In this document: piece after piece, positions 26,401 to 37,334 of the stretch
How the letters are laid out: every line of letters begins with the position of its first letter
Position numbering within the stretch: the first letter of the stretch is position 1
Assembly: GCA_032173965.1 (NCBI GenBank)
Contig: JAVUNC010000004.1
Location: forward strand, 58,713,501-58,777,500
DNA: 64,000 nt
From: Sitta carolinensis
Lineage: Eukaryota; Chordata; Aves; Passeriformes; Sittidae
Reading direction: 5' to 3'
Notes under the pieces: model-generated
Told to the model about the DNA's origin: nothing
The model's input: only the letters and a program-made list of their open reading frames with translations
The model's database searches: none
Made by a program: the position numbers and the translations under genes

Positions 26401-27068
26401 TATGAACACAGGACTGCCACCCAGAGATGCCATTAATAATTAATCAGCTGGAAATGCACTAGAGTAGCTGTATTTACATGCCAATGACTTTCAACATCTA
26501 AAATACCTATTAGGTGTTACATTTATGTATTTATGTATTTAATCTTGGAATATGAAATATCTCTTCCTGAGCCTTGTTCAGCTTCCAAGTAAGGAGAGAG
26601 CATTAAAAGAAAGCATTAGGTAATTTTTCATTTACTTGAAAGCAGGAGATTGAATTTCTATTAATCAGCTGTAGCACATCAGTAGTAGTTCACACAGTAA
26701 CATCCAAGTGGTACCATACCAAGAGATAGCACCTCCATTATGGAAAAAGCAATTCTTTCACAATGTTTTCACTGGGGTTTTTTTGTCTTTAAAATACAAG
26801 TTCTTATAGTAGTTGATATGCTTAGGATATGCCCCCACATTACAATCTCTAGAGATGTTAATCTTTACAAGTCACACAGAGAAAGACAAGTTGCTTTCTA
26901 GATATTAAAAACCTGTGGATTATAGCCTGGGAGGGCAGTATGACCAGCAATGATAGACACTACTGTGATCAAGTTTCCTGCATGCCTGTGCCTTTAAAGT
27001 TCCGGGGAAATTCACAGATTTTTCACTTTTAAAACGGCCAATTGCAAAGTTATGCTACATCTAATCGA
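23401..27068. other. Noncoding stretch
   Basis: Nothing assignable is seen in 3.7 kb. The longest frames are 70-88 codons and overlap frames on the other strand. An AT-rich segment with a repeated TTTATGTA motif lies near 26520-26541. The bases around 26080-26330 are somewhat more GC-rich but carry no recognised element. Confidence 0.55.
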
Positions 27069-27126
27069 GGGAAAAAAAAAACTAACAAAAAACCAAACAA
27101 ACAAACAACACCCCAAAAAACCCCAA
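27069..27126 (+). repeat. A/C-rich low-complexity tract
   Basis: Consists of A runs, CAAA units and CCCC blocks, similar in composition to the tract at 37424-37572. Simple sequence with no open frame of interest. Confidence 0.85.
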
Positions 27127-28039
27127 AGACACAGGCAAAAGTTACAGTGCCCTGAAGCAGGAAGCTGCAAATATTTGGAGTAGAGAGACGTGTTAGGGAG
27201 CTCACAGATATGCAAGGAAAATTAATCAAATTAGTACATTCGTGCTGCAAGAGCAACCAGTGTTTGAAGCAACTCTGAAAGACAGTTCAATACAAAGGAA
27301 AAAAAATAAAACTAAAAATAATAGAATCAAAACACTCTAGATTTTATGCAAATCAAAAATTTGGGTACTTGGTCTTATGAACAAGTCTACCATTCCTATC
27401 TTTCATTAAAAATCCATGCCTCAACAAGAGACAGTTGTTAGATTTCAAATCCCTCTAGAATTTTATCCAGAAATGGCTAGGTAAAACATTATCTACTAAT
27501 ATAAAACTGCTGATATGGGCCTGAGATCAAATAGTTTGCTGACCATATATAATATATACATCTCTAAACAATTACAACAATAAAAACAATACCAAAAAAT
27601 ATTGAAGAGTGGAAAAAATGTTAGTTTCAACAGGGAGAATGAAAAACATCCTGGAGACAAAATTGTATCCTCTGGGGTGCAGAGAGAAGAGTTGAATTTA
27701 TTGTGAAAACCATGGCAGAAGTCAGGTATCTTTGACTTTCAGAGGTAAAAGACTTCAAGGGGAAGAGACTCTAATGATATAAACTGAATAGATGGCAGAG
27801 ATGACATTGTGCTGGTACCTACAGGGACATGCCTACATCTCAGTCACCCACCCTAGGCTCTCTTTAAAGACACAGGAAAACAGCCACTCTCAGAAGGGAA
27901 TCCCACCTATGAACAAATGAAGCATGGACTGATGGCTCATTTACCATCTGTACACTTGTCTGTGTGTTCATGCAACCACCTCACTACCTTGGAAATCAAT
28001 ATCATAAAAGCACTTGAACTGCAGTACTGTTTTTCTCTT
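27127..28039. other. Noncoding AT-rich stretch
   Basis: No gene or repeat recognised. The plus strand around 27290-27780 is A-rich, with nothing that matches a named element. Confidence 0.5.
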
Positions 28040-28059
28040 TATGAAAATAAACAGCATAT

Positions 28060-28400
28060 GCATGAACATCTGTTACCGTAAATATTTCTGAACTATATTG
28101 TCGATTATACTTTCGATAATTGCTTCACTGTGACATTTGTTGCAATAAATATGAAATATCTTGAATTTCAGAATACAAGTAATGTATAACGAAAATGTGT
28201 GGAATGCTTACCCTCTATCTGCAGATTTCAAAGACCTATTTCAAACAGCTCTGCAATAAGCCAAAACTAGTTTATTATTTAACTTTACTCAGCGGTAAAG
28301 TTAAATTGAAATAGGCTGAATTGGTTTGTTTGACAGAAATTGAACAAACATTTAGCTGATAATGTCCCTTCTCCTTCCAGTGTAGAATTTTATAGACTGT
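28060..28400. promoter_or_regulatory. Candidate conserved noncoding element
   Basis: This AT-rich, non-repetitive segment keeps several CpGs in contexts that usually decay (TTACCGTAA, TGTCGATTA, TTTCGATAA, ATAACGAAA, CAGCGGTAA). It holds a perfect 12-bp hairpin at 28277-28306. Retained CpG in AT-rich DNA, with no repeat identity, can mark constrained regulatory DNA in gene deserts. That is inference only, since conservation cannot be seen from one sequence. Confidence 0.3.
28277..28306. repeat. Perfect 12-bp hairpin
   Basis: The arms at 28277-28288 (ATTTAACTTTAC) and 28295-28306 pair exactly around a 6-base TCAGCG loop that contains a CpG. It lies inside the candidate conserved element. No T-run or other terminator logic applies in this genome type. 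Confidence 0.9.
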
Positions 28401-28420
28401 CGGCAATTTTTTTTATAGTA

Positions 28421-28756
28421 AAACCAAATTATTAGCTCACAGAAAGCTATATATTAATTTAACAGCACTTCTTATCTGTTCTTAGGCACTACCTGTGCAT
28501 ACAGAATTTTTGTCTGGGTTATTTTTGTTTTTTGTAGTGGTATAGAGCTCTTCTGTGATATTAACACCCGGCTGAAAAGCTGAATCCAGGATGTCTGCAG
28601 CCAACAGCATTTCAAAAATGGGTTTCCCCTTCTGCAGCAAGGTATCTCATAAATATTTTAGAGCAGACAGTCATAATTTAACATTCAAGCTGTGCTGGTT
28701 AATTAGGATTGATTACATAAGTTGCAGAATATTGAAAGACTGAAAAATACTGTGCA

Positions 28757-28787
<31 letters not shown>

Positions 28788-29839
28788 ACCCAAAAAAAAG
28801 AGCTGCAAGGCGTTAAATCTTTGAGGGAAAGTTAGCAGAAACACACAGGCACTTCAGAAACTTGCAAACACCTTCTTTCCTGGGGAAAAATATACCTTGC
28901 CTCTGGAAGAGCTGTTGGAAAGTTAAGGCTATAAAGACTTTTTTATCTTGATGTGCCATTAAATTGTTAATATTTTGCTCAGCCAGAAGATTAATGTATG
29001 AATCTAGGAATAAATTGGCATGTTTCCATTCCATTTTTCATCAGGAGATGGTGCAACCACAGTTTACCTGCAGTGTATTGAGCTGGATGGATGCAGATTG
29101 GCTGGGTTTTGTGTTATCCCAACTTTGGTGAGGTTATCACAAGCAAAAGCTGTCACCAAAATTGCAACAATCACAACAAAACACTTTCTTTCTAGTAAAA
29201 GCAGTGAATTAAGCCCACTTTAGTGAAGTAAATTCTTATCACTCTAACTGGGTCGATTTTAGCCCTAATCAAATAAACTCAGAGTACAAAAATGCATTTT
29301 CTGGTGGATGTCCCTGTACTGCTGAAACACACATTCATTTGATTTTCAAAAGTGCATATACACTTTTGTCATTCTGCTACCTAAGTGGCATTTTTTCTAT
29401 CTAAACTCAATCCCACAGATAAGTCCAATGCAAAAATTCACGCATTTAAAAATTTCTGCAAAATCTTCAAAAGAAGGCATCTCAGAAATTACTAACAACT
29501 GTTGATCAGAATTGTTTATCTAACGACACTATGAACCTGATAAATGAAATGGAGAGATTGACAAAGAGATTACAAAAGCCATGCCAACTGTGCTATTTCT
29601 CACAGCCCACCACAGATCCAGAGGTCAGCCAAACCTGTGGATAAATAAAAGAATAAATATATAATGGAAAATAAAACATGTAGCTCATTGTTTGAACCAA
29701 TTTGACTGCTATGATATTGCACAGTACATATTTCATCCACGTCTTCTGCTCCTCAGCATCCTTCCAGTGTAAATTATTAGGGTTTTTTCCATTAAAGACA
29801 ATGAACTCACAGAAGTCTTGAGTTACTAAAAGCAGAAGG
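28421..29839. other. Noncoding stretch
   Basis: No gene is supported. It contains the poly-A tract at 28756-28783. A 128-codon minus-strand frame (29593-29979) encodes a hydrophobic sequence without a recognisable family. Its upstream third overlaps the CR1-like fragment, so I regard it as chance. Confidence 0.5.
28756..28783 (+). repeat. Poly-A tract, 28 bases
   Basis: An uninterrupted run of 28 A, followed by a further A-rich stretch to about 28799. No AATAAA lies just upstream. Confidence 0.9.
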
Positions 29840-30075
29840 GAAAAAATATGGGACAGAAGCTCATGAAATCTCAGCTTGGAGAGAGTATCAAAAGAAAAAT
29901 TAGGAGCCTCTTCAATGATCAGGAAACAGTTGAACACAATCAAAAGAAAAGAGACTTTTTCACACCATGGGATAGTCAATTCTGTAGAACATTGCCATAA
30001 ACTGCACAGACCTCAAAAGTCCATGGTTAATAGTAACAAGGATATCACAGAAAAATGTAGAGACAAATAAATAGC
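29840..30075 (+). mobile_element. Ancient CR1 LINE fragment, plus strand
   Basis: The order of words resembles the 3' part of old amniote CR1 subfamilies. A TTTTTCACACCATGGGATAG segment (about 29957) is followed by TCTGTAGAACATTGCCATAA (about 29981), CCATGGTTAATAGTAACAAG and AGAGACAAATAAAT. In known copies these correspond to the stretch that reads as Phe-rich start, 'usually not complete' middle and tail of the 3' untranslated region. Divergence is high and the ends are unclear. The subfamily is not assigned. Confidence 0.55.
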
Positions 30076-30097
30076 TTAAACACACCAAAACAAAGCA

Positions 30098-30280
30098 AAA
30101 TAATAGTTATGGAATAGTTTGGATGAGAATGTACCTTAAAGATCATCAATTTCCAATTCCCCTGCCATGAGCAGCAATGCCACCTACTAGATCAGGTTGC
30201 CCAGGGCCCCCAATACAAATATTTAAACTCCAGGTGTCCTGAAACCTTTAAGCTTATATCTGGGAAACCTAGTGAGATCT
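30098..30280 (-). mobile_element. CR1 LINE 3' fragment, minus strand
   Basis: Reads as the antisense of an avian CR1 3' end. TTATGGAATAGTTTGGATGA (about 30109) is followed by TTAAAGATCATC, CCCCTGCCATGAGCAG, CCACCTACTAGATCAGGTTG and CCCAGGGCCCCCAA. The match fades after about 30245. It lies head to head with the older plus-strand CR1 fragment on its left. Confidence 0.85.
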
Positions 30281-31952
30281 TTGTCCTGCTCTTTTACTCC
30301 TCCCTGAGAACGTGCTGTGGGCCCCTAACATGGCATATAAAGGTAGGAAAGCCTTGATCTGGACACGTTTAATTATTCCAATGCTCCCATAAGCTTCAGG
30401 TCAAAGTACACAGTGACCAGGATAAAACAATAATAATAATAGTGAAAAAAAAATTTTTTTAAGTCCATATAATTTTCCATACATTTTATAATCCCTGGTT
30501 CCTTGAAATTTATATTAATGGCCTATATAAGTTAATGTATCCAAAGTGGAAATAATAACCCCTTTCAGAAACAAATCTTTCTTACTGCTTTTTAGAAGCA
30601 ATGATTACACCATGCATTACCAATTTAATGGCAAGAGTACATTTGGCAGAAACCTATTTAGGAGAAAAATGTGAGCAAAATTAAAGTACAGGTATTAAGC
30701 AGATTTGACGGTAGGGTGCAAAAGCAGCATGAAATTAAGTTATGCTAAGAGGCAATGTTTAAAATGACGATCTCCACCAGAGCATTACTGCATTCATTTC
30801 AAATATTCTGTGCCCTCAGATGCATAACAAAGAGCATACCAGGCTCTAGAGGCAGCAGAAAAGATTAATAAAGTGAAAATGCTGAACATGGGGAGCTGAA
30901 TACTATTTTGATTAAAAGACCAACCAGTCTTTTAAACCAGGGATAAGGTCAGATCACATAACTCTTTAACACATAAAGTGACCCTTAATACTAGGAGTAG
31001 CAGATTAAAACTGATCTTGGATTTGGGAAGCAGGCAGGGAGTTTACAACAACACCACAACATGATGACATTTAAAATTTCTTAGCCAAGTTATAGGTGAT
31101 CTCCAGGATTTTAATTCTGAACATACTGTCTTCCCCTCCTCTCTATACCACAGGGCTTTCTACTAGAGTCTACACTGAGTCATGTCAGCATTTCACAGGA
31201 GGAAGAATAATTTTAATGAAGTGACAAAGCTGGACAAGAGAGATTAGGGTTAAATCTGGGATTCTGGACTCTACACAGAACCCACCTTATCTCTAATTCC
31301 TACCTTTCTAGGAAATAATTGATTTATAGGTTTTACATTGACTAAATCTATGTAAAATTTTTAATGTTTTCCTCTTTCTTTTACTGCTGCTTGAAGACAG
31401 CAGAAAAATAAAAGTCAACATAGTATGTCACAAAGATGGGCACCAAAGTAGAATACAGAACAGGAAATGGACTGAGCTGGTAGACCCACCACAGCACAAT
31501 GCAGTGCCTTGAAGCAATGCTGGCACCCATCTGGAAGCACATCATTATGTTCATGTGCTGTAGAGAGTCTCACCCAGGGATGCTTCTAGCTGTCTTGGTG
31601 AAAACAGAAACCAGTAAAAGCCTTCTGATTTACCTGCAGAGAGTAGTCGTGCCTGTGAATTGAGCTCTCCGAAGTGGTAAGGATGAATCAAGATATTCTC
31701 ATTTAGTTTAGATTCTGTGAATTTTCTCTGGGTCCCAGTGAAGCCTCTCAGCTCAGACATGGGTAGTCCACGATGACCTTTCAGACTGTTGTAGGAAAGG
31801 AACAGCTTTAACTTTACAAAGTGCTGTTCAACAGTTCTGTGTAGAACCTTGCCACAGAAAAAAATTGTGATCCTAGATGAAGTAAATTAATTTTTTTTCT
31901 GCTAACATATCAATTCTCCTGTTATGGTCTCTTGCAGGTTTTGATGACTTTT
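30281..31952. other. Noncoding stretch
   Basis: No gene or clear repeat. The bases just right of the CR1 fragment (30281-30420) are less AT-rich and may be decayed repeat, but I could not match them. The longest frame is about 69 codons. Confidence 0.5.
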
Positions 31953-31989
31953 GGTGCTACCAAGATTGTCCATTTCCATTGGTAGCACC
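31953..31989. repeat. Perfect 11-bp hairpin
   Basis: The arms GGTGCTACCAA (31953-31963) and its exact complement (31979-31989) flank a 15-base loop. There is no recognised element around it. Confidence 0.9.
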
Positions 31990-34899
31990 GCCTCAATGAG
32001 ATTCACTTTTATGGTAATGGTTCATTATTTTTATTACTTTTAAACAACTTACAGACAACTAAGTGTACCAGCGACAAACAGCAATCAAGGTTTCTCATCT
32101 TCCCATGCTATTGTCTCATTTCCATTTAATTAACCTCTCCTTCACTGCAATGCCTTGTGAAGGTTCATAAATTTGCACTTAGACTCAAAGCAGTCATCAG
32201 ACGAATTCTGCACTGAACTGCATTGATGTAACCCCTGAGTGATTATGTTTTACCTTATGAATGTATACAGCCTGTTACTCTAATAATAGACCCTTCCAAG
32301 CCTTTTCATGCACTCTAGTATATGTTTGCCACATATGCCTTTTAGTCTTAATGTAATTCCCATCCATAATACTGAAACTGACATTATAGAAGAAAGAGAA
32401 ACTTCAATAGTTCTAGAATAAACTGCTTTATGGAGAAGCAGATATTTGTTTAACCGTGGAGTTACAAGTACTTCATGGTCCAGCAGGGGCAGCATTGCAG
32501 AAGACTGCCTTAGTGCTTTCCATGGGAGAAATTAGTCTGTGTTTTTCTAAATAGGTACAAATTTTCTAAACATGTTCAAATTTCATCATAAGCAAGGCCC
32601 AGAACACTAAGGAAATAAATGACAGCAAGTATATGAATAGATTCTGTAACAAAACAAATTTGAACCATAATTATCCCAGAGAAGTAACTTCTGGTAATTT
32701 TGTATAGTCCTTTGTATTTGCAATTTCTCAGCCAATTCTTAGATAGTCATTAGTCTCACAACTCCTGAACATCATTATCACAAGTTTAGAGAGAGAATTT
32801 TCTCACTGAACAGAGCAATTTGAGCAGGGCATACAATTAAATAATAAAATTCAAAAGCTAAATTCCTTGCCTCTCTTCAAATTAATTTATCATTTTCCAC
32901 TTTCAGTCTGTAAACAAGGCTACAGAGTGAACTAAATGGATTGTCCCTTGAGGGAGTATTCTGGGAAACAGAGTAATAGAAATCTTTCAAAATAATAAAT
33001 GCTATTCTTCACCAATTATGCCATGTAGATGAGAAATGTAAAAGCAGTAAGAGGAAAGAAAAAAGTAACATAAAAAGATTCTTCAAATGCTAACACACAG
33101 ACAGTAAGAAGCATGTTAAAGTAGCCTTCACCAAGATGGGCTAAATAACCTAGGGCAGGCACCACACAAGAAGGTGATTCCCAAACAGGAATTCATGCAT
33201 TTTGATATCTGATACAATGACAAAATTGGATGACCAACTCCATAAATCAAATTCACAAGGCTGCAGTAAACTCTCTGCTCATTGACAGACAGGGAGCTGG
33301 ATGTGATTCTGAATTCCAGCCAGCTAAGCAGTGGGATGTTTGTATCAATCAATACAAAATGATGAATGGAGGAATGAATGTGCCCAAAATTCACTGCTGT
33401 GATCCCTTGTCCATTTAGCTGTCTATACTCTCACATCTATGAGAAATCAGTATTCAAAACCATTATTTTACACACTGTTTTTTGGGGTTTTTTGAAATTC
33501 AAAAAACTGCTGCCTTTCTCTCTTTAGAAAAGCAGTGACTGATTCCCTTCTTCCCATGAGAGTCCAACAGTTAGGCAGCACCACAGCTGTCCAGACAGCT
33601 TGGGTCCTAAACTCTTTACATTCCTATGTACTTAAAACCATATCTTATGCATTCCAAGAACAGGCATAAAATCAATCCATAAGCCTAGGAATAAGCTATA
33701 GAATAACTGGAGAAGAACCTTGTTCAGTCTCATAAAGCAGAAACATTTAATTACTCTGTAAACATGTCCAGGTACAAACCAGACAGGAAAAAAAATTGTT
33801 TAAAATAGCAATCAATACCACTGCAAATGTGCACAGTTTTTTTTACAGTACTGCCAGCTGAACAACTGACCATAAATAATTTCCAAGTGGCAATTAAAAG
33901 GATAACTTTACAAAAATAACCATTGTGTAACAGCTTCCTAATAGAATGAATAAGAACAAGAAAATCTATCTGGGCTCTAAGGTAGAGCCTGAAAATTTTC
34001 AGGGGGATTTTAGGAGGTGCTGGCAGGTGACTTGAGCTACTGACACAGTGTTCCCTCCCATCCTCCATTCCTGTGCTCCTTCTGCATAGCAGGCTCCCAA
34101 GTGATGTGGCTCCTGGTTTTTTTAAATGACTAAAAAAGCCATTGAGAATGTACATATTAAAGCTGAGTTAGCAGATATTGACTAATTAACACTAAAGCAT
34201 TAAAGAAACTGCTGAGTACAAACGAATGCACAATTCCCCCTGTGAATCCCAGAGGGTATCTAGGGGAAGAACCTTCTAGCCCTACAGGTCTACACTTTCC
34301 AGCTAAAAGAAAAAGTAGTCTAAGACAAGGCTTAAAGGAGTGAAGGCAGATGCTTAAAAAACTGGGAGTTAATTTAAACTCCTAAAGTTATATTTAGGCA
34401 TGGTATGGTTGTATTTTCAAAAACACGTGGATGATTTAAGACTGCTTGAAGCCACTGGGTCATGGACACTTTAGAAACTGCTACCCAGCTAAGGGTGCAT
34501 CTCTCTGAGAATTAGGGTTTGTGTAACTTCATACAATCATAGTTCTGCAAAATAACAAATAATCTCTAAGCAGCTGTCAACATTCTCAAAAGCTGTATTT
34601 TAACTCCTGCCAAATGGCACCACATAGCAAAAGTGACTCCTTGCTTTTGCTGTGTGCCTGAATGGTGGCAGTTAGCTTGCTGAAAATGTACCCTGCTGGG
34701 TTGAATGCACAATCTGTGCCTCAATTTTGAAATACAACTGACCTGCAGGGAAGGCATAACCAGCCTCAGCACACCATCAGCTACCAGCAGGTAGAAAAGG
34801 AAGCCCACTGGCTAGAAAAAGTCTGCAGAAGCAAATATTGAGATACTTTTAAAAATTACAGCTCTGAGGTTTGGATCAGAAATTTCCATTAATTTTCAT
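31990..34899. other. Noncoding stretch
   Basis: Nothing assignable. A 134-codon minus-strand frame (33751-34155) has no family motif. It covers a modestly GC-rich patch near 34000-34110. A short near-palindrome lies at 33487-33507. Confidence 0.55.
33487..33507. repeat. 21-bp near-perfect palindrome
   Basis: Ten-base arms (GTTTTTTGAA and complement) flank a single central A. It sits directly after a second T6-G run, so it may have arisen by slippage or template switching. Confidence 0.85.
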
Positions 34900-35084
34900 G
34901 AAAATTCAGCCCACCCATGACTCGGGCAACTGAGGCCCCCTAAGGCAAATTGCCATCCACTGTGATTTTCTGTTACTATCACCTCCAGCCTCATTGCACC
35001 TGGATCCAGTGATTTCACCCAGCCTTGACTTGCTTTCTGGTTTCAAAATAAACAGTACAACTGAAAAAAAAAAAAAAAAAAAAA
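34900..35084 (+). pseudogene. Possible 3' end of a retroposed transcript
   Basis: An AATAAA signal at 35047-35052 lies 11 bases before an uninterrupted run of 21 A (35064-35084), the spacing expected of a processed transcript's 3' end. The preceding 150 bases are less AT-rich than the flanks. I cannot identify a parent gene, and no matching target duplication was found on either side. A chance AATAAA before a poly-A microsatellite remains quite possible. The left limit is arbitrary. Confidence 0.3.
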
Positions 35085-36077
35085 CAAGGAAATAGGGGAG
35101 CTGCATGCCTGTTTTGTTTTTCTGAGAAATATTCCCTTCACATTAGGTTTATGATAAACATCTCTGGGAAACAAAGCTCATGAATCTGTTGGTCCTTTGG
35201 AAGTGATCAGGTCTGCAAACTCACTCTGAAATTTTGAATTTTCCTTCTTGACCCCTTTCGTAACCTCTCTACTTCCATGTTTTAGGATAGAGATTCAAGT
35301 CCTTTCCACCGTGCTCCACACAAGTAGTTTTCATTTGAATAAATATTATGAATATTTTCCTAAAAAAAAAATCTTACAGCTAAAGAAATGGATGTAAAAA
35401 ATGATTCAAAAACTATTTCAAAAAGTGATTATGTCATGCCATCAGACCATCTTAGCAAGGCAGTTGGCTAGAAAAACATCAAACATGAATATGAATAATA
35501 TAAATCTTGTTCTAGTTATGTGATGGATGACCTTTGCATGATGAAATACCTTTCCATTAAAGGTTTTCCTTTTTAGACTGGCTGGACACATGTAGAACTA
35601 GTTTGTCTCATGGGCACCTTAAACCACTTACTCAAACACTTGAGGAAAGCAAATTGTGCATGATAGTATGCTTAACAGCTGCTAGAGGACTTGGACAATT
35701 CTAGTTCACCATCAATCTTCTATTATCACAGTGTAAATTTCCAGAATAATATTTTTTCCAATGTCTTAATTTTATTTGTGGCAAGAGCTTGTTTAGCTTT
35801 CATTAGCAATGCTTTGTTTATTTTTGTTCAGGAACAAAAATATGTAAACATGCCCTTGTCGATGGTGACCAACCTTTCCTTTCATTTTTCTTTTAGCTTT
35901 TGCTGACTTGTAAAAGAAAAGCTAAATTAAATATAACACCTAAAAGTTTAAGTACATATACAATCTCTCTGAACTCAGACAAAGTTGTGCAATATTAACA
36001 ACTTAGCAAAACTCAAGCTAGACTATTGCTACTCCACTTCAAACTTTCTCCAGTTGTAACCTTCAGGAGAAGATTTA
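35085..36077. other. Noncoding AT-rich stretch
   Basis: No gene is supported; the longest frame is about 71 codons. A 10-bp inverted repeat lies at 35892-35901 and 35917-35926 (TTTAGCTTTT with its complement). Confidence 0.55.
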
Positions 36078-36432
36078 ATGAAGTGCAGAAATGCTGCAGG
36101 CAGCACAAGCCAAGAAGCTCTGGAAGAAGCAGCAGAGCTGGTGCATCCCCTCAGTCCTGCCAGGAGGCAGCACTCCTGGCCTGGCCAGCTGCACACCACC
36201 GTGGATTTGGGATGGACAGCAGTTTGCACACAGTATGGGATCTCAGCACCTCAGTCCCTCGCAGAGAGCAGACCTGAAGGCACAGGGGCAGTCAGCCTCC
36301 CAGTCTGCCCCAAAGCAAAGCTAACTCTAAACACAGCTGAGCAGGAGACTCTCTGCTTCTCTGCCCCTGCAGCTCTGATACAATGGCCAATGCTCCTGAC
36401 CAGGAGAAATGCTGTGCTGGCTTTAGAATAGA
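36078..36432. other. GC-rich block left of the plus-strand LTR
   Basis: Composition rises well above the flanks, and frames stay open on both strands (117 and 83 codons plus, 66 minus). The plus frame of 36078-36431 starts with MKCRNAAGST and is rich in Gln, Ala and Ser, without a recognised domain. It ends just before the LTR target duplication, so it is outside the LTR. It could be an older repeat, an untranslated or lncRNA exon, or chance. I do not call it coding. Confidence 0.4.
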
Positions 36433-36438
36433 GTTAGC
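36433..36438 (+). other. Target site duplication, left copy
   Basis: GTTAGC here matches the GTTAGC at 36732-36737 exactly and frames the LTR. A 6-bp duplication is typical of the alpha/beta (ERVK-type) retrovirus integrase group. Confidence 0.9.
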
Positions 36439-36731
36439 TGTTGTCTTTAAAAATCAGCCTTCTGATTTGTTTTAGTATAATAGAGTCAGTTCTCATGAAT
36501 TGTAAGATAAACAAGAATCATGTTTGCATTCCTTTGTAAAAGATATCACCTGATGGACTTCTCAAGTGACCAGTGAAGATGGAGAGGTGGGAACTTCTCT
36601 GTCCAATCTCTGGGCACTGTCCAGAAACTTATATATACGAGGTCAACAATAAATGGAGACTTCCTTTGTTCTTCTCTGCCTGAACACCTGTTGTGTGTGT
36701 TACTGTGTTCCCTCTGTACATCACGGTGACA
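36439..36731 (+). mobile_element. Solo LTR, ERVK-like endogenous retrovirus, plus strand
   Basis: This is a 293-bp element beginning TGTTGTC and ending GGTGACA, flanked by exact 6-bp duplications (GTTAGC). Inside are a TATATATA motif (36630-36637) and an AATAAA signal (36648-36653), only about 11 bases after the TATA motif. A GTTGTGTGTGTTACTGTGTT segment lies near the 3' end. With no gag, pol or env sequence and one duplication pair, it is a solo LTR formed by LTR-LTR recombination. Its sister copy is at 1479-1776 in the opposite orientation. Confidence 0.92.
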
Positions 36732-36737
36732 GTTAGC
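36732..36737 (+). other. Target site duplication, right copy
   Basis: GTTAGC, identical to 36433-36438. Confidence 0.9.
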
Positions 36738-37334
36738 AGTGTTTCTCCTGGGTGCATCTCCCTGAGAAGCTAAAATGCAAAATGGCAAAGATGTGATTAC
36801 ATTGAGGAGTGGAGGCAATGTTGAAGCCTTACTGAGAGCTTTAATGTGTGAACTCGCTTACCAGCAACCACCAAAATTTATTTGTGAAATATCTTCCTTT
36901 TAGCTGTATTTTCAGGATGATAGAGAATTCCAGCTTGTAACCCAGGCCTGCTTTATGCCATATTCATTCAGTAAGGGTGGAAACAGTCCACATAACCTAC
37001 CGTTAATGAGATATTCTCATATTTGAAACTGTTGACAAACTAAGAAAGATGTCCGAATAAAACCCCAGTGGATAAAGCTTATTGCATTGATCCATCTAGC
37101 CCCAGGCAAGGCTGTAGCTGTAATTAACTTACACAGTAAATCCTGCAAGAAAACCTGTAATTATGTGCTCCGTTACACGGCAAAATAATGACCACAGAAC
37201 TACCTGGTACAGTTCTACTAGGACAGATTGAAGATAAGGACGAAGTAAGAAAGCAATAAGAGAGAGTATATGACACACTGCTACCAGGGATAGATTTCAG
37301 GAAGGATCAATACATGTTGACATTGTAAGAAAAA
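36738..37334. other. Noncoding stretch with a candidate regulatory segment
   Basis: The left part is unremarkable. From about 36960 to 37200 the DNA is non-repetitive, with homeodomain-type TAATTA words (in GTAATTAAC and GTAATTATG) and retained CpGs (CTACCGTTA, TGTCCGAAT, CTCCGTTACACGG). This resembles constrained noncoding DNA, but conservation cannot be shown here. Confidence 0.35.

Noticed and set aside
29593..29979. 128-codon minus-strand frame with hydrophobic segments, possible membrane protein
   Set aside because: It overlaps a degraded CR1-like fragment and AT-rich DNA, where hydrophobic codons are favoured. No family motif is present.
1479..36731. The two LTRs as ends of one provirus
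   Set aside because: They are in opposite orientations, 35 kb apart, and no retroviral coding sequence lies between them. The plus copy has its own 6-bp duplication.
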